Assembly: GCF_001434135.1 (NCBI RefSeq)
Contig: NZ_AZEB01000008.1
Location: 53,589-117,588, forward strand
DNA length: 64,000 bases
Direction of reading: 5' to 3'
DNA from: Lentilactobacillus kisonensis DSM 19906 = JCM 15041
GTDB lineage: Bacteria > Bacillota > Bacilli > Lactobacillales > Lactobacillaceae
Shown: one piece after another, positions 49,066 to 57,983 of the stretch
Position numbering within the stretch: position 1 is the stretch's first letter
Layout: each line of letters begins with the position of its first letter
Translations under genes and position numbers: made by a program
The notes under the pieces: model-generated
Seen by the model: only the letters and a program-made list of their open reading frames with translations
What the model was told of the DNA's origin: nothing
Database searches by the model: none

Positions 49066-49087
49066 TACTAACTAAGGGGAAAATAAT

Positions 49088-50446
49088 ATGAAAATTGCAG
49101 TTATTGGTTGTACACATGCGGGGACCTTTGCGATCAAAACTATTTTAGCAGAAAATCCTGATGCTCAGGTCACTGTTTATGAGAAAAATGACAATATTTC
49201 GTTTCTTTCGTGTGGCATTGCCCTCTATTTGGGCGGTCATGTAAAGGATCCTCAGGGACTCTTTTATTCCAGCCCAGAGGAATTGACGAAGCTTGGTGCC
49301 ACCGTCAAGATGAATCATGAAGTGACTAACGTTGATCCACAATCTAAAACAATTAGTGTCACTAATCTTGCAGATAATCAAAGTTTCGATGATCATTACG
49401 ACAAATTAGTTGTGACCACCGGTTCTTGGCCAGTCATCCCACCAATTAAAGGAATTGATAACAAAAACGTTTATCTATGTAAGAACTGGAACCACGCCCA
49501 AAAGTTGTTTGAAACCGCGCCTTCTAAAAAACGAATTACCATTGTTGGAGCTGGCTATATTGGTGCTGAACTTGCTGAAGCTTATAGCACGACCGGCCAT
49601 GAAGTCACATTAATCGATGGTGCCGACCGAATTATGAGCAAGTACTTTGATAAACAATTTACCGATGTTGTTGAAAAAGACTTTACTGATCATGGTGTCA
49701 CTCTCGGCCTTGACCAACAGGTAACTGAAATTTCTGGTGACGACACGGTTACCATCAAAACTACTAAGGGTTCTTATGAAACTGACTTGGTGGTAATGTG
49801 TGTTGGGTTCAAACCAAATACGAGTTTACTTCAGGGAAAACTCGCAACCACCGAGAACGGCGCTTTAATTACAAACGAATATATGCAAACATCCGACCCT
49901 GATATCTTCGGAGCTGGTGATAGTGTTGCTGTCCATTACAATCCAACTCACAGTCTTGCTTACATTCCACTTGCTACTAATGCGGTTCGCCAAGGCATCT
50001 TGGTTGGCAAAAACATTGCTAAACAAACCGTTAAATACATGGGAACTCAGTCGTCGTCAGGTCTCAAGCTTTACGACAAAACGATTGTTTCAACCGGATT
50101 AACAATGGCCGCTGCTAAACAGCAAGGGGTTAATGCCCATGAAGTCATCGTTAAAGATAACTACCGACCTGAATTCATGCCAAGCACGGAACCAGTATTA
50201 ATGTCATTGGTATACGATCCAAATTCTCGCCGAATTCTTGGTGGCTCACTATTGAGTACTTACGACGTATCCCAATCTGCTAATACGCTATCCGTTTGCA
50301 TTCAAAACGAAAACACCATTGACGACTTAGCAATGGTTGATATGTTATTCCAGCCCCAATTTGATCGGCCATTTAATTACTTAAATATTTTAGCTCAGGC
50401 CGCCCAAGAACAAGAGGCTAAAGCAGCCGATCCGGCCACCAAATAA
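49088..50446 (+). CDS. nox: NADH oxidase, water-forming type (FAD)
   Basis: Flavoprotein that reduces O2 to water with NADH, removing oxygen and regenerating NAD+. The 452-residue product has the N-terminal FAD-binding fold, redox Cys42 in SFLSCGIALYLGG, the NAD-binding GAGYIG (154-159), the FAD motif DPDIFGAGDSV and a C-terminal dimerisation domain. Site AAGGGG. Closely related CoA-disulfide reductases share this fold, so the water-forming assignment rests on overall similarity to lactobacillar Nox-2. Confidence 0.88.
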   Translation: MKIAVIGCTHAGTFAIKTILAENPDAQVTVYEKNDNISFLSCGIALYLGGHVKDPQGLFYSSPEELTKLGATVKMNHEVTNVDPQSKTISVTNLADNQSFDDHYDKLVVTTGSWPVIPPIKGIDNKNVYLCKNWNHAQKLFETAPSKKRITIVGAGYIGAELAEAYSTTGHEVTLIDGADRIMSKYFDKQFTDVVEKDFTDHGVTLGLDQQVTEISGDDTVTIKTTKGSYETDLVVMCVGFKPNTSLLQGKLATTENGALITNEYMQTSDPDIFGAGDSVAVHYNPTHSLAYIPLATNAVRQGILVGKNIAKQTVKYMGTQSSSGLKLYDKTIVSTGLTMAAAKQQGVNAHEVIVKDNYRPEFMPSTEPVLMSLVYDPNSRRILGGSLLSTYDVSQSANTLSVCIQNENTIDDLAMVDMLFQPQFDRPFNYLNILAQAAQEQEAKAADPATK

Positions 50447-50461
50447 TAATTCCTGACAATT

Positions 50462-50490
50462 TTGTCAAATGAAAATAACCACGTTATAAT
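50462..50490 (+). promoter_or_regulatory. Strong promoter downstream of nox
   Basis: TTGTCA (50462-50467), 17 nt, TATAAT (50485-50490). The predicted start at about 50497 leads into an RNA of about 90 nt that ends at an intrinsic terminator before the next gene. Confidence 0.82.
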
Positions 50491-50496
50491 ACTACT

Positions 50497-50586
50497 GCAT
50501 CGTGATGACGATCTTTCTAAACCACATGAACGTCTCACTATGCTGGGGATTGGCGCAACGTAATTCTTGCCCAATCTCCTTTTTTG
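50497..50586 (+). ncRNA. Candidate short transcript or attenuated leader
   Basis: Bounded by the promoter above and by a terminator hairpin GGGGATTGG/CCAATCTCC (50545-50579) with TTTTTT. The body (GTGATGACGATC, ACCACATGAACG, GCGCAACG...TTGC) has no open frame. It is either an independent sRNA or the terminated leader of the YbjQ-like gene 97 nt further on. I did not match it to a known riboswitch. Confidence 0.5.
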
Positions 50587-50682
50587 TATGTATAACAAAT
50601 CAAATAATTACCGATCCAATGGCAATCACAGCTGTAAGCGATTATACTAATGGCACATAAGTTAATAAGGTGGGATTTAATT

Positions 50683-51009
50683 ATGGCAGACAATCATTTT
50701 ATCATCACAACAACTGAAAACATTCCTGGTAAGGAATATGAAGTCATTGGCGAAGTATTTGGATTAACCACGCAATCTAAGAACGTTGTCAGAAACATTG
50801 GCGCTGGCCTAAAAAACATTGTCGGTGGCGAAATCAAAGACTATACCAAGATGCTTGATGAAGCCAGAGATATTGCCGTTGAACGTTTGGAAGACAATGC
50901 TAAGAAAATGGGCGGCGATGCAGTTGTTATGATGCGGTTTGATTCAGGATCAATTAGTGCAGATATGCAGTCAGTAGCTGCGTATGGAACGGCGGTAAAA
51001 TTCAAGTGA
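50683..51009 (+). CDS. YbjQ/UPF0145-family heavy-metal-binding-like protein
   Basis: The 108-residue product ([27 protein letters not shown]...[15 protein letters not shown]...AAYGTAV) has the YbjQ fold, a pentamer in solved members; function unknown. I choose the ATG at 50683 with AAGGTGGG upstream; an ATG 33 nt earlier lies before that site. Its TGA stop is formed by the first bases of a repeat element (TTCAAGTGAGCGG). Confidence 0.85.
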   Translation: MADNHFIITTTENIPGKEYEVIGEVFGLTTQSKNVVRNIGAGLKNIVGGEIKDYTKMLDEARDIAVERLEDNAKKMGGDAVVMMRFDSGSISADMQSVAAYGTAVKFK

Positions 51010-51125
51010 GCGGATCCAGGCGGTTAGTAATCGGAGTGTAAGTCTCCTCCAGCGAAAATTCCTGGTTTTGGAATTTTTGCTGGAGGTGCTTACACGCAGA
51101 TTGCTGCCTGGAGGAGCTGTCCTAA
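51004..51125 (+). repeat. GTGAGCGG palindromic element, copy 6a (3' end of YbjQ-like gene)
   Basis: Starts CAAGTGAGCGGATCCAGGCG and ends GAGGAGCTGTCCTAA. The central hairpin is CTCCAGCGA/TGCTGGAG. The TGA in its terminus is the stop codon of the gene. Confidence 0.92.
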
Positions 51126-51129
51126 GAAA

Positions 51130-51250
51130 AAGTGAGCGTAACAAAGCGGTTAGAGACTGGAGTCTAAGGTACTTCCGACTTAAGCCCAAGCCCGGGCCTT
51201 AAGTCGGAAGCACCTTAGATGCAAGTCTCTGCTTTGCGGAGCAGTCCTAC
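51130..51250 (+). repeat. GTGAGCGG palindromic element, copy 6b
   Basis: Starts AGTGAGCGTAACAAAGCGG and ends GCGGAGCAGTCCTA; the centre (ACTTCCGACTTAAG/CTTAAGTCGGAAG) is unlike copy 6a but perfectly paired, so the centre varies under pairing constraint. Confidence 0.92.
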
Positions 51251-51474
51251 TCTATGAAACCTAAAAGTCTAGATCCATGTAATTTTAAACTGTATCCCGA
51301 GTTTGGATTTTTGGTTGAGATGACTTAGGTGCAAGCTTCTGCTTTACGGAGCGATCCTACTCAATGTAACATAGAACAACCACTAAGCAGTTTTAGGAAG
51401 CTGTCTTAGTAAAACTAAAACGAGCGTAACGAAGCATTCATGTCCCAAGCCTTGCTTTGTACAGCTGTCCGCAA
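51251..51474 (+). repeat. Degraded GTGAGCGG element remains, copies 6c and 6d
   Basis: 51251-51283 is a linker shared, inverted, with 41537-41570. 51289-51360 is the right half of an element (TTGGTTGAGATGACTTAGG...GGAGCGATCCTA). 51418-51474 is a short copy with the centre deleted (AACGAGCGTAACGAAGCATTC to GTACAGCTGTCCGC). No gene is present. Confidence 0.65.
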
Positions 51475-51497
51475 TCAATGAACTCATATAACCCAAA

Positions 51498-51547
51498 CTA
51501 GACCCAGTTAGAAAACTGACGAATTTCAGTTTCTAGCTGGGCCCTTT
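51498..51547 (+). terminator. Hairpin terminator between convergent genes
   Basis: GACCCAGTTAGAAAACTG pairs with CAGTTTCTAGCTGGGCCC around GACGAATTT, then TTTT on the plus strand. It lies between the YbjQ-like gene with its repeats and the convergent membrane protein gene. Confidence 0.65.
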
Positions 51548-51562
51548 TGGTACACCGAGAAT

Positions 51563-51922
51563 TTACCATATTAACAGCAAAAAAATAATTATAAACGCAG
51601 TTGTGCAAAAAACATTAACCACTGTAATAGTGATGAGACCACTCTTAGTGTACGGATTTATCCGCCTTCCACTCGGCGTAGATACCCAAAAGTTGCCATT
51701 TCCCGTATCCAGGTCTTGACGGTGATAAACATTATAAATCATTAATCCGTACAAATACCACAGAAGGATGGATAAACTGAAAAGTTGAGCGCCTACTCCA
51801 AGACTAACCGGCCAGATCCTGTCTTGTACAAGTATCATTGAGCCGATTGCAATTATTATAAACAAAAATATTAATACATATAATAACCTATGTTGAAATT
51901 GGTTTGGCCCTTCTCTATTCAT
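51563..51922 (-). CDS. Hypothetical membrane protein, three segments
   Basis: The 119-residue product has hydrophobic segments near 15-33, 40-62 and 95-118 and a short soluble loop with HRQDLDTGNGNFW. I do not recognise the family. The ATG at 51922 follows AGAAGGG; a TTG one codon earlier is less likely. Confidence 0.65.
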   Translation of the reverse strand: MNREGPNQFQHRLLYVLIFLFIIIAIGSMILVQDRIWPVSLGVGAQLFSLSILLWYLYGLMIYNVYHRQDLDTGNGNFWVSTPSGRRINPYTKSGLITITVVNVFCTTAFIIIFLLLIW

Positions 51923-52049
51923 CAAATGCCCTTCTTCTCCACTATTGGCTAAAATTCAAACTAGTTATACTCTCATTCTAAAGATGCCATCATCTTTCAA
52001 TAACTATTCTTACTTATTAAGACCGGAATAGAAATTCAACTCCAAGCAC

Positions 52050-53210
52050 CTAAACTTCTGAGTTAACCGCGGCACCAATTGTCTCAAGCACCTCGGTAAT
52101 TTGATCGACCCCTTCTAACAAATCTGCCTCACTCATCACTAATGGCGGCAGTAATCTAAGTGTATTATGGTTGGCTGGCAGCGTCAGTATCCCCTGTTGT
52201 TGCAGTTCTGCGATCACCTCAGCCACTTTCACTTGATTATTCAGATGAACCCCAATCATCAGTCCCTTACCACTGATACTATCGACGACTGATAATGGCA
52301 CAAGTTTTTCATTCATTGCCGCAAAAAGAGCTTGACTCTTTTGTTGGACCTGAGTTAAAAATTCCGGTGTCAGTTGTTCTAAGACCGCCTTGGCAGCTGA
52401 CAAAGCGACTTTATTACCGCCAAACGTTGTTCCATGCGTGCCAGGGCCAAACGCTGACGCCAAGGTTTCTTTCCCAAGCATTGCCCCAATTGGCAGGCCA
52501 TTTCCCAAAGCCTTCGCACTGGTGATAATATCTGGATCCATGTCAAATTGCTGGTAAGCAAACTTTGTTCCGGTCCGGCCGATTCCCGTCTGAACTTCAT
52601 CAACAATTAGCAACACGTTCATTTCATGGCATCTTTTAGATATGGCTTGCAGCCAATCGGCATTGCCAGCGTATACCCCACCTTCTCCTTGAATCACTTC
52701 AAGAATAACGGCCGCAAAATCGTTCGTTATTTTCTTTACCGCTTGGGGGTCATTGTAATCCGCAAATTCAATCCCAGGAACTAATGGTGTATACCCGGTT
52801 TGAATCGCTTGATTACCCGTTAAGGACATCGATCCAAACGTCCGGCCGTGAAAGCCATTATTAAACGCTAACACTTTGCTTTTGCCCGTGTACTTTCGGG
52901 CAAGCTTAAACGCCGCTTCATTTGCTTCAGTCCCCGAATTACAAAAGAAAGCCAGCATTCCTTCAGGACATAACATTCGTGCGACTTCTGTTTGGAGGCT
53001 GCTTGGATACAAATTTGACGTATGCCAAATCTTACCCAGCTGATTAGACACCCGCTGCTCGATCCAAGAATTACTATAGCCAAAACTGCAGACACCAATG
53101 CCACTTGTAAAATCCAGGTACGTTTTACCATCATCATCAGTGAGATGCCAGTCGTGTCCGCTCACAATCTCCATTGGATATTGTTTATAAGTTGGAAAAA
53201 TAGTTGCCAT
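52050..53210 (-). CDS. argD: Acetylornithine aminotransferase
   Basis: PLP enzyme of arginine synthesis that converts N-acetylglutamate semialdehyde to N-acetylornithine. The 386-residue product has the class III aminotransferase features FFCNSGTEANEAAFKLAR, the aspartate in LLIVDEVQTGIGRTG and the PLP lysine in ITSAKALGNGLPIG. Last gene of argCJBD; ArgD can also serve lysine synthesis. Confidence 0.95.
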   Translation of the reverse strand: MATIFPTYKQYPMEIVSGHDWHLTDDDGKTYLDFTSGIGVCSFGYSNSWIEQRVSNQLGKIWHTSNLYPSSLQTEVARMLCPEGMLAFFCNSGTEANEAAFKLARKYTGKSKVLAFNNGFHGRTFGSMSLTGNQAIQTGYTPLVPGIEFADYNDPQAVKKITNDFAAVILEVIQGEGGVYAGNADWLQAISKRCHEMNVLLIVDEVQTGIGRTGTKFAYQQFDMDPDIITSAKALGNGLPIGAMLGKETLASAFGPGTHGTTFGGNKVALSAAKAVLEQLTPEFLTQVQQKSQALFAAMNEKLVPLSVVDSISGKGLMIGVHLNNQVKVAEVIAELQQQGILTLPANHNTLRLLPPLVMSEADLLEGVDQITEVLETIGAAVNSEV

Positions 53211-53225
53211 TTTGATTGATCTCCT

Positions 53226-53975
53226 TTAAATTGCGGCTTGTGTGGTAGTCAAGCTGGTTCCAGAATGTTTCAGTTCATTAGTAATTGCTACTTCCTTGAC
53301 ACCACTTCTTAATGCCTCAAATGCTGCCGTGATTTTAGGCCTCATCCCTGATTGAATGATCTCTTTCTCGACTAATTGTTTTGCTTTTCCTGGTGTCAAA
53401 CTGCCTACTACGTGATTGGCTACCATAATCCCTGGAACATCCGTTAGTAGCACCAATTTTTCTGCGCCAAGTAACTTAGCAACTGCTGCCGCGGCGACGT
53501 CACCATTAACGTTAAGTACCTTCCCATCCTTTGTAATGGCTAGTGGCGCACAGACGCCAATCTGCCGTTCTAATACCTGATTGATATAATCACAGTTAAC
53601 ACCTGTCACCTTGCCAACTTCACCATACACAGCCTTGTCAAGATACGCGCCCTGAATAATCGGGATTCCTGCACCATTCAAGCTTAGCGCCGGTATTTTA
53701 TGATCAGCTAAGTGCCTGCATAGGTTGGGCTGTACCAATCCAAGAAGGACAGCCTGAGTTACTTTCAGCGTTTCCAACCCGGTTACCCGAATGCCATTAA
53801 TTTTGCTGACGGGTAAATTCAGCTGGCTACTCCACTGAGATATCTGCGGTCCGCCACCATGAACGATCAGCACTTGCTTACCGGCTTGATGCCAAGAAGC
53901 TAACTGTTGATAGAAGGCTGGTGACAAGTGGGTTGTTGCATTGCCACCAATTTTAATCACAATCGTTTGTCCCAT
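53226..53975 (-). CDS. argB: Acetylglutamate kinase
   Basis: Phosphorylates N-acetylglutamate. The 249-residue product has the amino acid kinase fold with KIGGNA (8-13), VHGGGPQIS, NVNGDVAAAAVAKLLGAEKLVLLTDVPGI and lacks the N-terminal helix linked to arginine-sensitive hexameric enzymes, so it may not be feedback-inhibited. It lies between argJ and argD. Confidence 0.95.
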   Translation of the reverse strand: MGQTIVIKIGGNATTHLSPAFYQQLASWHQAGKQVLIVHGGGPQISQWSSQLNLPVSKINGIRVTGLETLKVTQAVLLGLVQPNLCRHLADHKIPALSLNGAGIPIIQGAYLDKAVYGEVGKVTGVNCDYINQVLERQIGVCAPLAITKDGKVLNVNGDVAAAAVAKLLGAEKLVLLTDVPGIMVANHVVGSLTPGKAKQLVEKEIIQSGMRPKITAAFEALRSGVKEVAITNELKHSGTSLTTTQAAI

Positions 53976-53986
53976 GTTGCCATCCC

Positions 53987-55195
53987 CTAACTTCTATATG
54001 ACGCGTTAATCTGAACATACTTGTACGTCAAGTCACAACCCCACGCAGTCCCTTCCGCAACACCAGCATTTAAGTCAACGGCTATCGAAACCTGCTTATT
54101 GTTGAGGCTTGCTGACACCTTATGATCATCGACTATCGCAGCCACACTATTTTTGACCAACTGCATGCCATTAATCGAAACGCTAACGCCATTAATATCC
54201 ACATGAGCCGTCGTTTGCCCAATTGCTTGCATAACTCTGCCCCAATTGGCATCGGCACCAAAAATCATCGCCTTAACCAAGTTGGAGCCAACAATTGCCT
54301 TGGCCACTTGCTGGGCTTCAAGATGATTAAACGCACCCGTAACGTTTACCTCAACTAATTTAGAAGCACCTTCACCATCACCAGCAATCTCTTGCGCCAA
54401 ATGGGTCAAAACCCGTTTGAAGGCTTGTACAAAGGTTGGATAATCATCACTATTTTGGGTTAACGGCTTATTTCCAGCCATTCCGTTCGCCATTACCATC
54501 ACCATATCGTTTGTGGACGTATCGCCATCAACCGTAATTTGGTTAAACGTCTCGTCAACCGTTGTGCTTAATAGTTCTTGCAAATGCTGACCGTCAATTG
54601 CGGCGTCTGTCGTCACAAACCCGAGCATTGTCGCCATGTTAGGATGAATCATTCCAGACCCCTTACAAAAGCCTGTGATGGTTACTAACTGTTGATCAAT
54701 CAGGCATTTAACGGTGATCGTCTTGGAATGGGTATCGGTTGTCAAAACCGCCTGCGTGATCCCTACCGACTGTGATAAAGCAAGCTGACTAATTCCCGTC
54801 TTAATCTTGGCCATTGGCAGTGGCTCACCAATGACACCCGTGGATGCCACGGCAACTAACTGTTGATCAATCTGGAGCTTATTGGCCGCCAATGACTGCA
54901 TCATCAAGGCGTCCGTTTCACCCTGGGACCCATTACACGAATTTGCATTTCCACTATTGACGATGACTGCCTGCAATTGATACTGCCGGTTAATCGTGGC
55001 CTTCGTTAATTTGGTTGGTGCCGCCTGAAACTGATTGGTTGTGTACACCCCAGCGGCACTAGCGGGTACTTGAGAATAAAGCCACCCCATGTCATCTTGC
55101 GCTTCTTTTAACCCAGCGTGAGTTGCATCACTATAAAAGCCCGTTGGCCACGTGAACGCCGTTACCTCAATCGAATTCTCACTTGTCATTTGCAT
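53987..55195 (-). CDS. argJ: Bifunctional ornithine acetyltransferase / N-acetylglutamate synthase
   Basis: Recycles the acetyl group from acetylornithine to glutamate (cyclic arginine pathway). The 402-residue proenzyme contains the self-cleavage site ATMLGF with nucleophilic Thr in MIHPNMATMLGF (about residue 188), and the beta-chain signatures NDMVMVMANG and GEGASKL. AAGGAG lies 9 nt before the ATG. Confidence 0.95.
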   Translation of the reverse strand: MQMTSENSIEVTAFTWPTGFYSDATHAGLKEAQDDMGWLYSQVPASAAGVYTTNQFQAAPTKLTKATINRQYQLQAVIVNSGNANSCNGSQGETDALMMQSLAANKLQIDQQLVAVASTGVIGEPLPMAKIKTGISQLALSQSVGITQAVLTTDTHSKTITVKCLIDQQLVTITGFCKGSGMIHPNMATMLGFVTTDAAIDGQHLQELLSTTVDETFNQITVDGDTSTNDMVMVMANGMAGNKPLTQNSDDYPTFVQAFKRVLTHLAQEIAGDGEGASKLVEVNVTGAFNHLEAQQVAKAIVGSNLVKAMIFGADANWGRVMQAIGQTTAHVDINGVSVSINGMQLVKNSVAAIVDDHKVSASLNNKQVSIAVDLNAGVAEGTAWGCDLTYKYVQINASYRS

Positions 55196-55213
55196 CCTAT
55201 CGATCTCCTTTTG

Positions 55214-56242
55214 TTATGGTAAAAATGGCTGTAATTTCAAGCCCTCAGTTTCTGGATAACCAAACATTTGATTGAAATTTTGAACAGCCTGGCCAGCGGC
55301 TCCTTTTAATAAATTATCAATAACGCTGTTAACCGTCACCACGTTTGTTACTCGGTTATAGACCATCCCAATATCGCAGTTGTTAGTGCCAACAACTTGC
55401 TTGATAGCTGGCAATTGATCACCCGTATAGTTAATAAAAGACTTGCTTTGATACATCTTCGTGTATGCTGCCATCAATTGCTTAGACGTCACCCCGGACT
55501 TTACCTTTGCGTAAATCGTGCTCATGATTCCTCGGTTAATTGGTAGCAAAGTCGTCATAAATTGGATGGCCGGCACCCGCTGATTCCATTTTTGTAATTC
55601 CAACATTATTTCCGGAATATGTTGATGTTGGTTGGGTTTATATATTTGTATGTTTTCATTCACTTGCGCGAAATGCGTCATAGCATGGGGCGTCTTACCC
55701 GCACCAGTCGTACCAGATTTGGCGTCGACAATAATACTATCCGCATCAATCAAATCATTTTGGACAAGCGGTGCCAATCCTAGCAACGTTGCCGTCGCGT
55801 AACAGCCTGGATTAGCAACATAGATTTGGCCCTTTGCCGATTCAAAGTCAGCAAGTCCATAGTGGGCTTGGCGCAGAAACTTTTCTGGGGCAGCTGGCTT
55901 GCGATACCATTCCGTATACTGAGCTTCACTGTCTAATCGCATATCACCCGATAAGTCAATCACTGGAAACTTTGCCGTCAAATATGTAGGGGCTACTTTT
56001 GCGGTAACGCCAGCTGAAGTTGCGAAAAAAACAACATCATTATCGCTAATAATCGCCTCGTCATCATATGGGAATACCGCCGTGTGATCACCACTAAAGA
56101 TCGGAACAACGTGGGATAGTTTGGTGGGGGCCGCTAACTTGTGATCGTAAAGATGAATCTTTGTAACACCGGAATGCTTTTGTAGGAGTTGATAAAGGAC
56201 CATCCCCGCATATCCGGTTATGCCAACTAATGCTACTTGCAT
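55214..56242 (-). CDS. argC: N-acetyl-gamma-glutamyl-phosphate reductase
   Basis: NADPH-dependent reduction of acetylglutamyl phosphate. The 342-residue product has an N-terminal GITGYAG Rossmann motif and the catalytic cysteine in YVANPGCYATATLLGLAPL. First gene of argCJBD; no carAB, argF, argG or argH is in the window, so the pathway is incomplete here. Confidence 0.95.
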   Translation of the reverse strand: MQVALVGITGYAGMVLYQLLQKHSGVTKIHLYDHKLAAPTKLSHVVPIFSGDHTAVFPYDDEAIISDNDVVFFATSAGVTAKVAPTYLTAKFPVIDLSGDMRLDSEAQYTEWYRKPAAPEKFLRQAHYGLADFESAKGQIYVANPGCYATATLLGLAPLVQNDLIDADSIIVDAKSGTTGAGKTPHAMTHFAQVNENIQIYKPNQHQHIPEIMLELQKWNQRVPAIQFMTTLLPINRGIMSTIYAKVKSGVTSKQLMAAYTKMYQSKSFINYTGDQLPAIKQVVGTNNCDIGMVYNRVTNVVTVNSVIDNLLKGAAGQAVQNFNQMFGYPETEGLKLQPFLP

Positions 56243-56297
56243 CTAATCGCCTCGCAGTTAAATATTCATAATTGTGGAATATTAATGAATTGAAAAT

Positions 56298-56377
56298 AGT
56301 TTACAATTTTGGTGTGATAAATGCAATAGTTTTTAGTTTTATTCATAAATATTTTTTAATTTATATTTTTATTCATA
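56298..56377 (-). promoter_or_regulatory. argC promoter with two ArgR/AhrC boxes
   Basis: On the minus strand TTGCAT (56321-56326), 17 nt, TAAACT (56298-56303). Two 18-nt ARG boxes lie just upstream: 56330-56347 (TATGAATAAAACTAAAAA) and 56360-56377 (TATGAATAAAAATATAAA), starting 30 bp apart, i.e. on one face of the helix. The second fits the ARG consensus at all but one informative position. Confidence 0.75.
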
Positions 56378-56507
56378 TTTCCGCTGATAATCATTTAATT
56401 ATTTTGGGCAATTATTTCTCGTTTTGCTCTTGCTTTATTGCATAATAAATCAGTTCATCGCATAAAGATGATTTCTACGACGCTAATCAACTAATTCCAG
56501 ACACACT
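56378..56507. other. AT-rich stretch, nothing recognised
   Basis: No gene or known motif was found between the upstream ARG box and the metA terminator. Confidence 0.5.
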
Positions 56508-56573
56508 AAAAAGTTAGCGTTCGTCAGTCATCCATCCTATTTTTAGAATGAGTCACTAATGACGCTAACTTTT
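56508..56573. terminator. Terminator downstream of metA
   Basis: AAAAGTTAGCGT/ACGCTAACTTTT with inner complementary segments (CGTCAGT/ACTAATGACG). T residues follow on the minus strand; on the plus strand TTTTAAAA follows, so it may act in both directions. Confidence 0.8.
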
Positions 56574-56651
56574 AAAATTGTTCACGATGCTTAAAAGACA
56601 CATTAACTAACAAGCGCGTTGATCACAAAGACATTAACCCTCTCTCCCTTG

Positions 56652-57560
56652 TTAAACTGGGCTAATATCTTGCTTGGCTTTTGCTTGTGGCCACACCGCT
56701 AAGCTGCTCTGTCTATTTACTAAGAGTCGTACCCAATTCTCATAAATTTTGGTACTGGCAGTCCGCCATGAATAATCAACCATCCCCATTGCCATATTCT
56801 TAAAATAGTTTTTGGGAGGTTGAATTGGTAAGTGTTTATTAAGATCACGTTGATATTCCTGCGCTAGCGTTTGAGCTTGATACTCAGGATGGCCGGTAAT
56901 ATATGTCGTGTGGTCGCCTGATAAGATCATTGGACCCGATTGCCTAGCGGAGACAACTATCCTTAATCCATTCGGTAAATGGGTTTCATTTATAATGCTC
57001 TGTGTATTCCGAGATTGCGGCATCCGAATTGGATAATCGGCATCAAATCCAGCCGTCAGCGGTGAGTGAAGATCAACTTTTGTCGCGGTGTATATCCCAA
57101 ACAACTTTGCTGGCAGTAATTGTTTTTGAATCCCAAAATCATGATATAAACCAGCCTGAGCTGCCCAGCATTCAAAAAGCTTTTCTTTTACGTGGGTTTT
57201 TGCCCAATCAATAATGGTACTAATTTCCTGCCAGTAATCGACATCCTCAAACGGCAGTGTCTCAACCGGTGCTCCGGTAATAATTAAGCCATCAAACTGC
57301 TGGTGGTAAATTTGCGTCAGGTTGACATAATTTTTTTCGATCAGTTTTCTGGGCGCTCCGTTGAAATGATGAGTGGCTGGGTACATAAAAGTTAATTGCA
57401 CATCAAATTGACAGTCATCAAATCGTGACAAAAATTGTAATTCGGTTGTTTTCCGCGTTGGCATTAAATTCAATACCACAATTGATATGGGATCTTTAAG
57501 CGAACAATCAGGCCACTCACCGTCAGCACGAATCAAGCCATTAGTTGCGTTTACCGTCAT
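56652..57560 (-). CDS. metA: Homoserine O-acyltransferase (MetA)
   Basis: First committed step of methionine synthesis; acetyl or succinyl transfer to homoserine. From the ATG at 57560, 9 nt behind AAGGAG, the product has 302 residues with the catalytic Cys131 in FECWAAQAGLYHDFG, GAPVE (97-101) and the GHPEY motif. The frame upstream overlaps the T-box terminator and is not coding. Firmicute MetA usually uses acetyl-CoA; the residue that sets this was not identified. Confidence 0.9.
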   Translation of the reverse strand: MTVNATNGLIRADGEWPDCSLKDPISIVVLNLMPTRKTTELQFLSRFDDCQFDVQLTFMYPATHHFNGAPRKLIEKNYVNLTQIYHQQFDGLIITGAPVETLPFEDVDYWQEISTIIDWAKTHVKEKLFECWAAQAGLYHDFGIQKQLLPAKLFGIYTATKVDLHSPLTAGFDADYPIRMPQSRNTQSIINETHLPNGLRIVVSARQSGPMILSGDHTTYITGHPEYQAQTLAQEYQRDLNKHLPIQPPKNYFKNMAMGMVDYSWRTASTKIYENWVRLLVNRQSSLAVWPQAKAKQDISPV

Positions 57561-57583
57561 CTCAATCATCTCCTTAACAAAAT

Positions 57584-57860
57584 AAAAAAACTTTCGGCCA
57601 TAGTTAATGATTATAACTACGGGACGAAAGCTTCGTGACACCACCCTGATTTACCATCACCTCACAGTGACAGTCTCCATAAGTACTCCTTAGATAAGGA
57701 AAACTCGGCAAGTTATCGGTTGCGACCGGACACCCTAGCTTTTCAACCGAGTGTCAGACTCAGAGCTCATCTTCATATCGCTGTGGCCACTTCTCTCACC
57801 AATCGAAGCTCTCTGTATTAACCACATAGACACTACTCTTCTCCTCAATGTCTAATCAAT
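57584..57860 (-). promoter_or_regulatory. T-box leader of metA (Met)
   Basis: The minus strand carries CAGGGTGGTGTCACG (57634-57648), then a terminator CTTTCG.../...CGAAAG with TTTTTTT (57584-57630). Stem I has an AGTAGT element, a GATTGGTGAG apical loop and the specifier region TGAAGATGAGCTC with the codon ATG at 57768-57770. This matches tRNA-Met control of metA. Confidence 0.88.
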
Positions 57861-57983
57861 CTTTAATAATTGCTGATAACTTTAGCATCGTTCTAACAGG
57901 GTGTCAACTTGTTATAAAATTTCTGTGCTTATTCATTCTAAATACGCTTATAATAAATTCATTAGTCATTTAAGGGGGCCATT

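Noticed and set aside
57561..57644. N-terminal extension of MetA
   Set aside because: It lies over the T-box terminator and the ribosome binding site.
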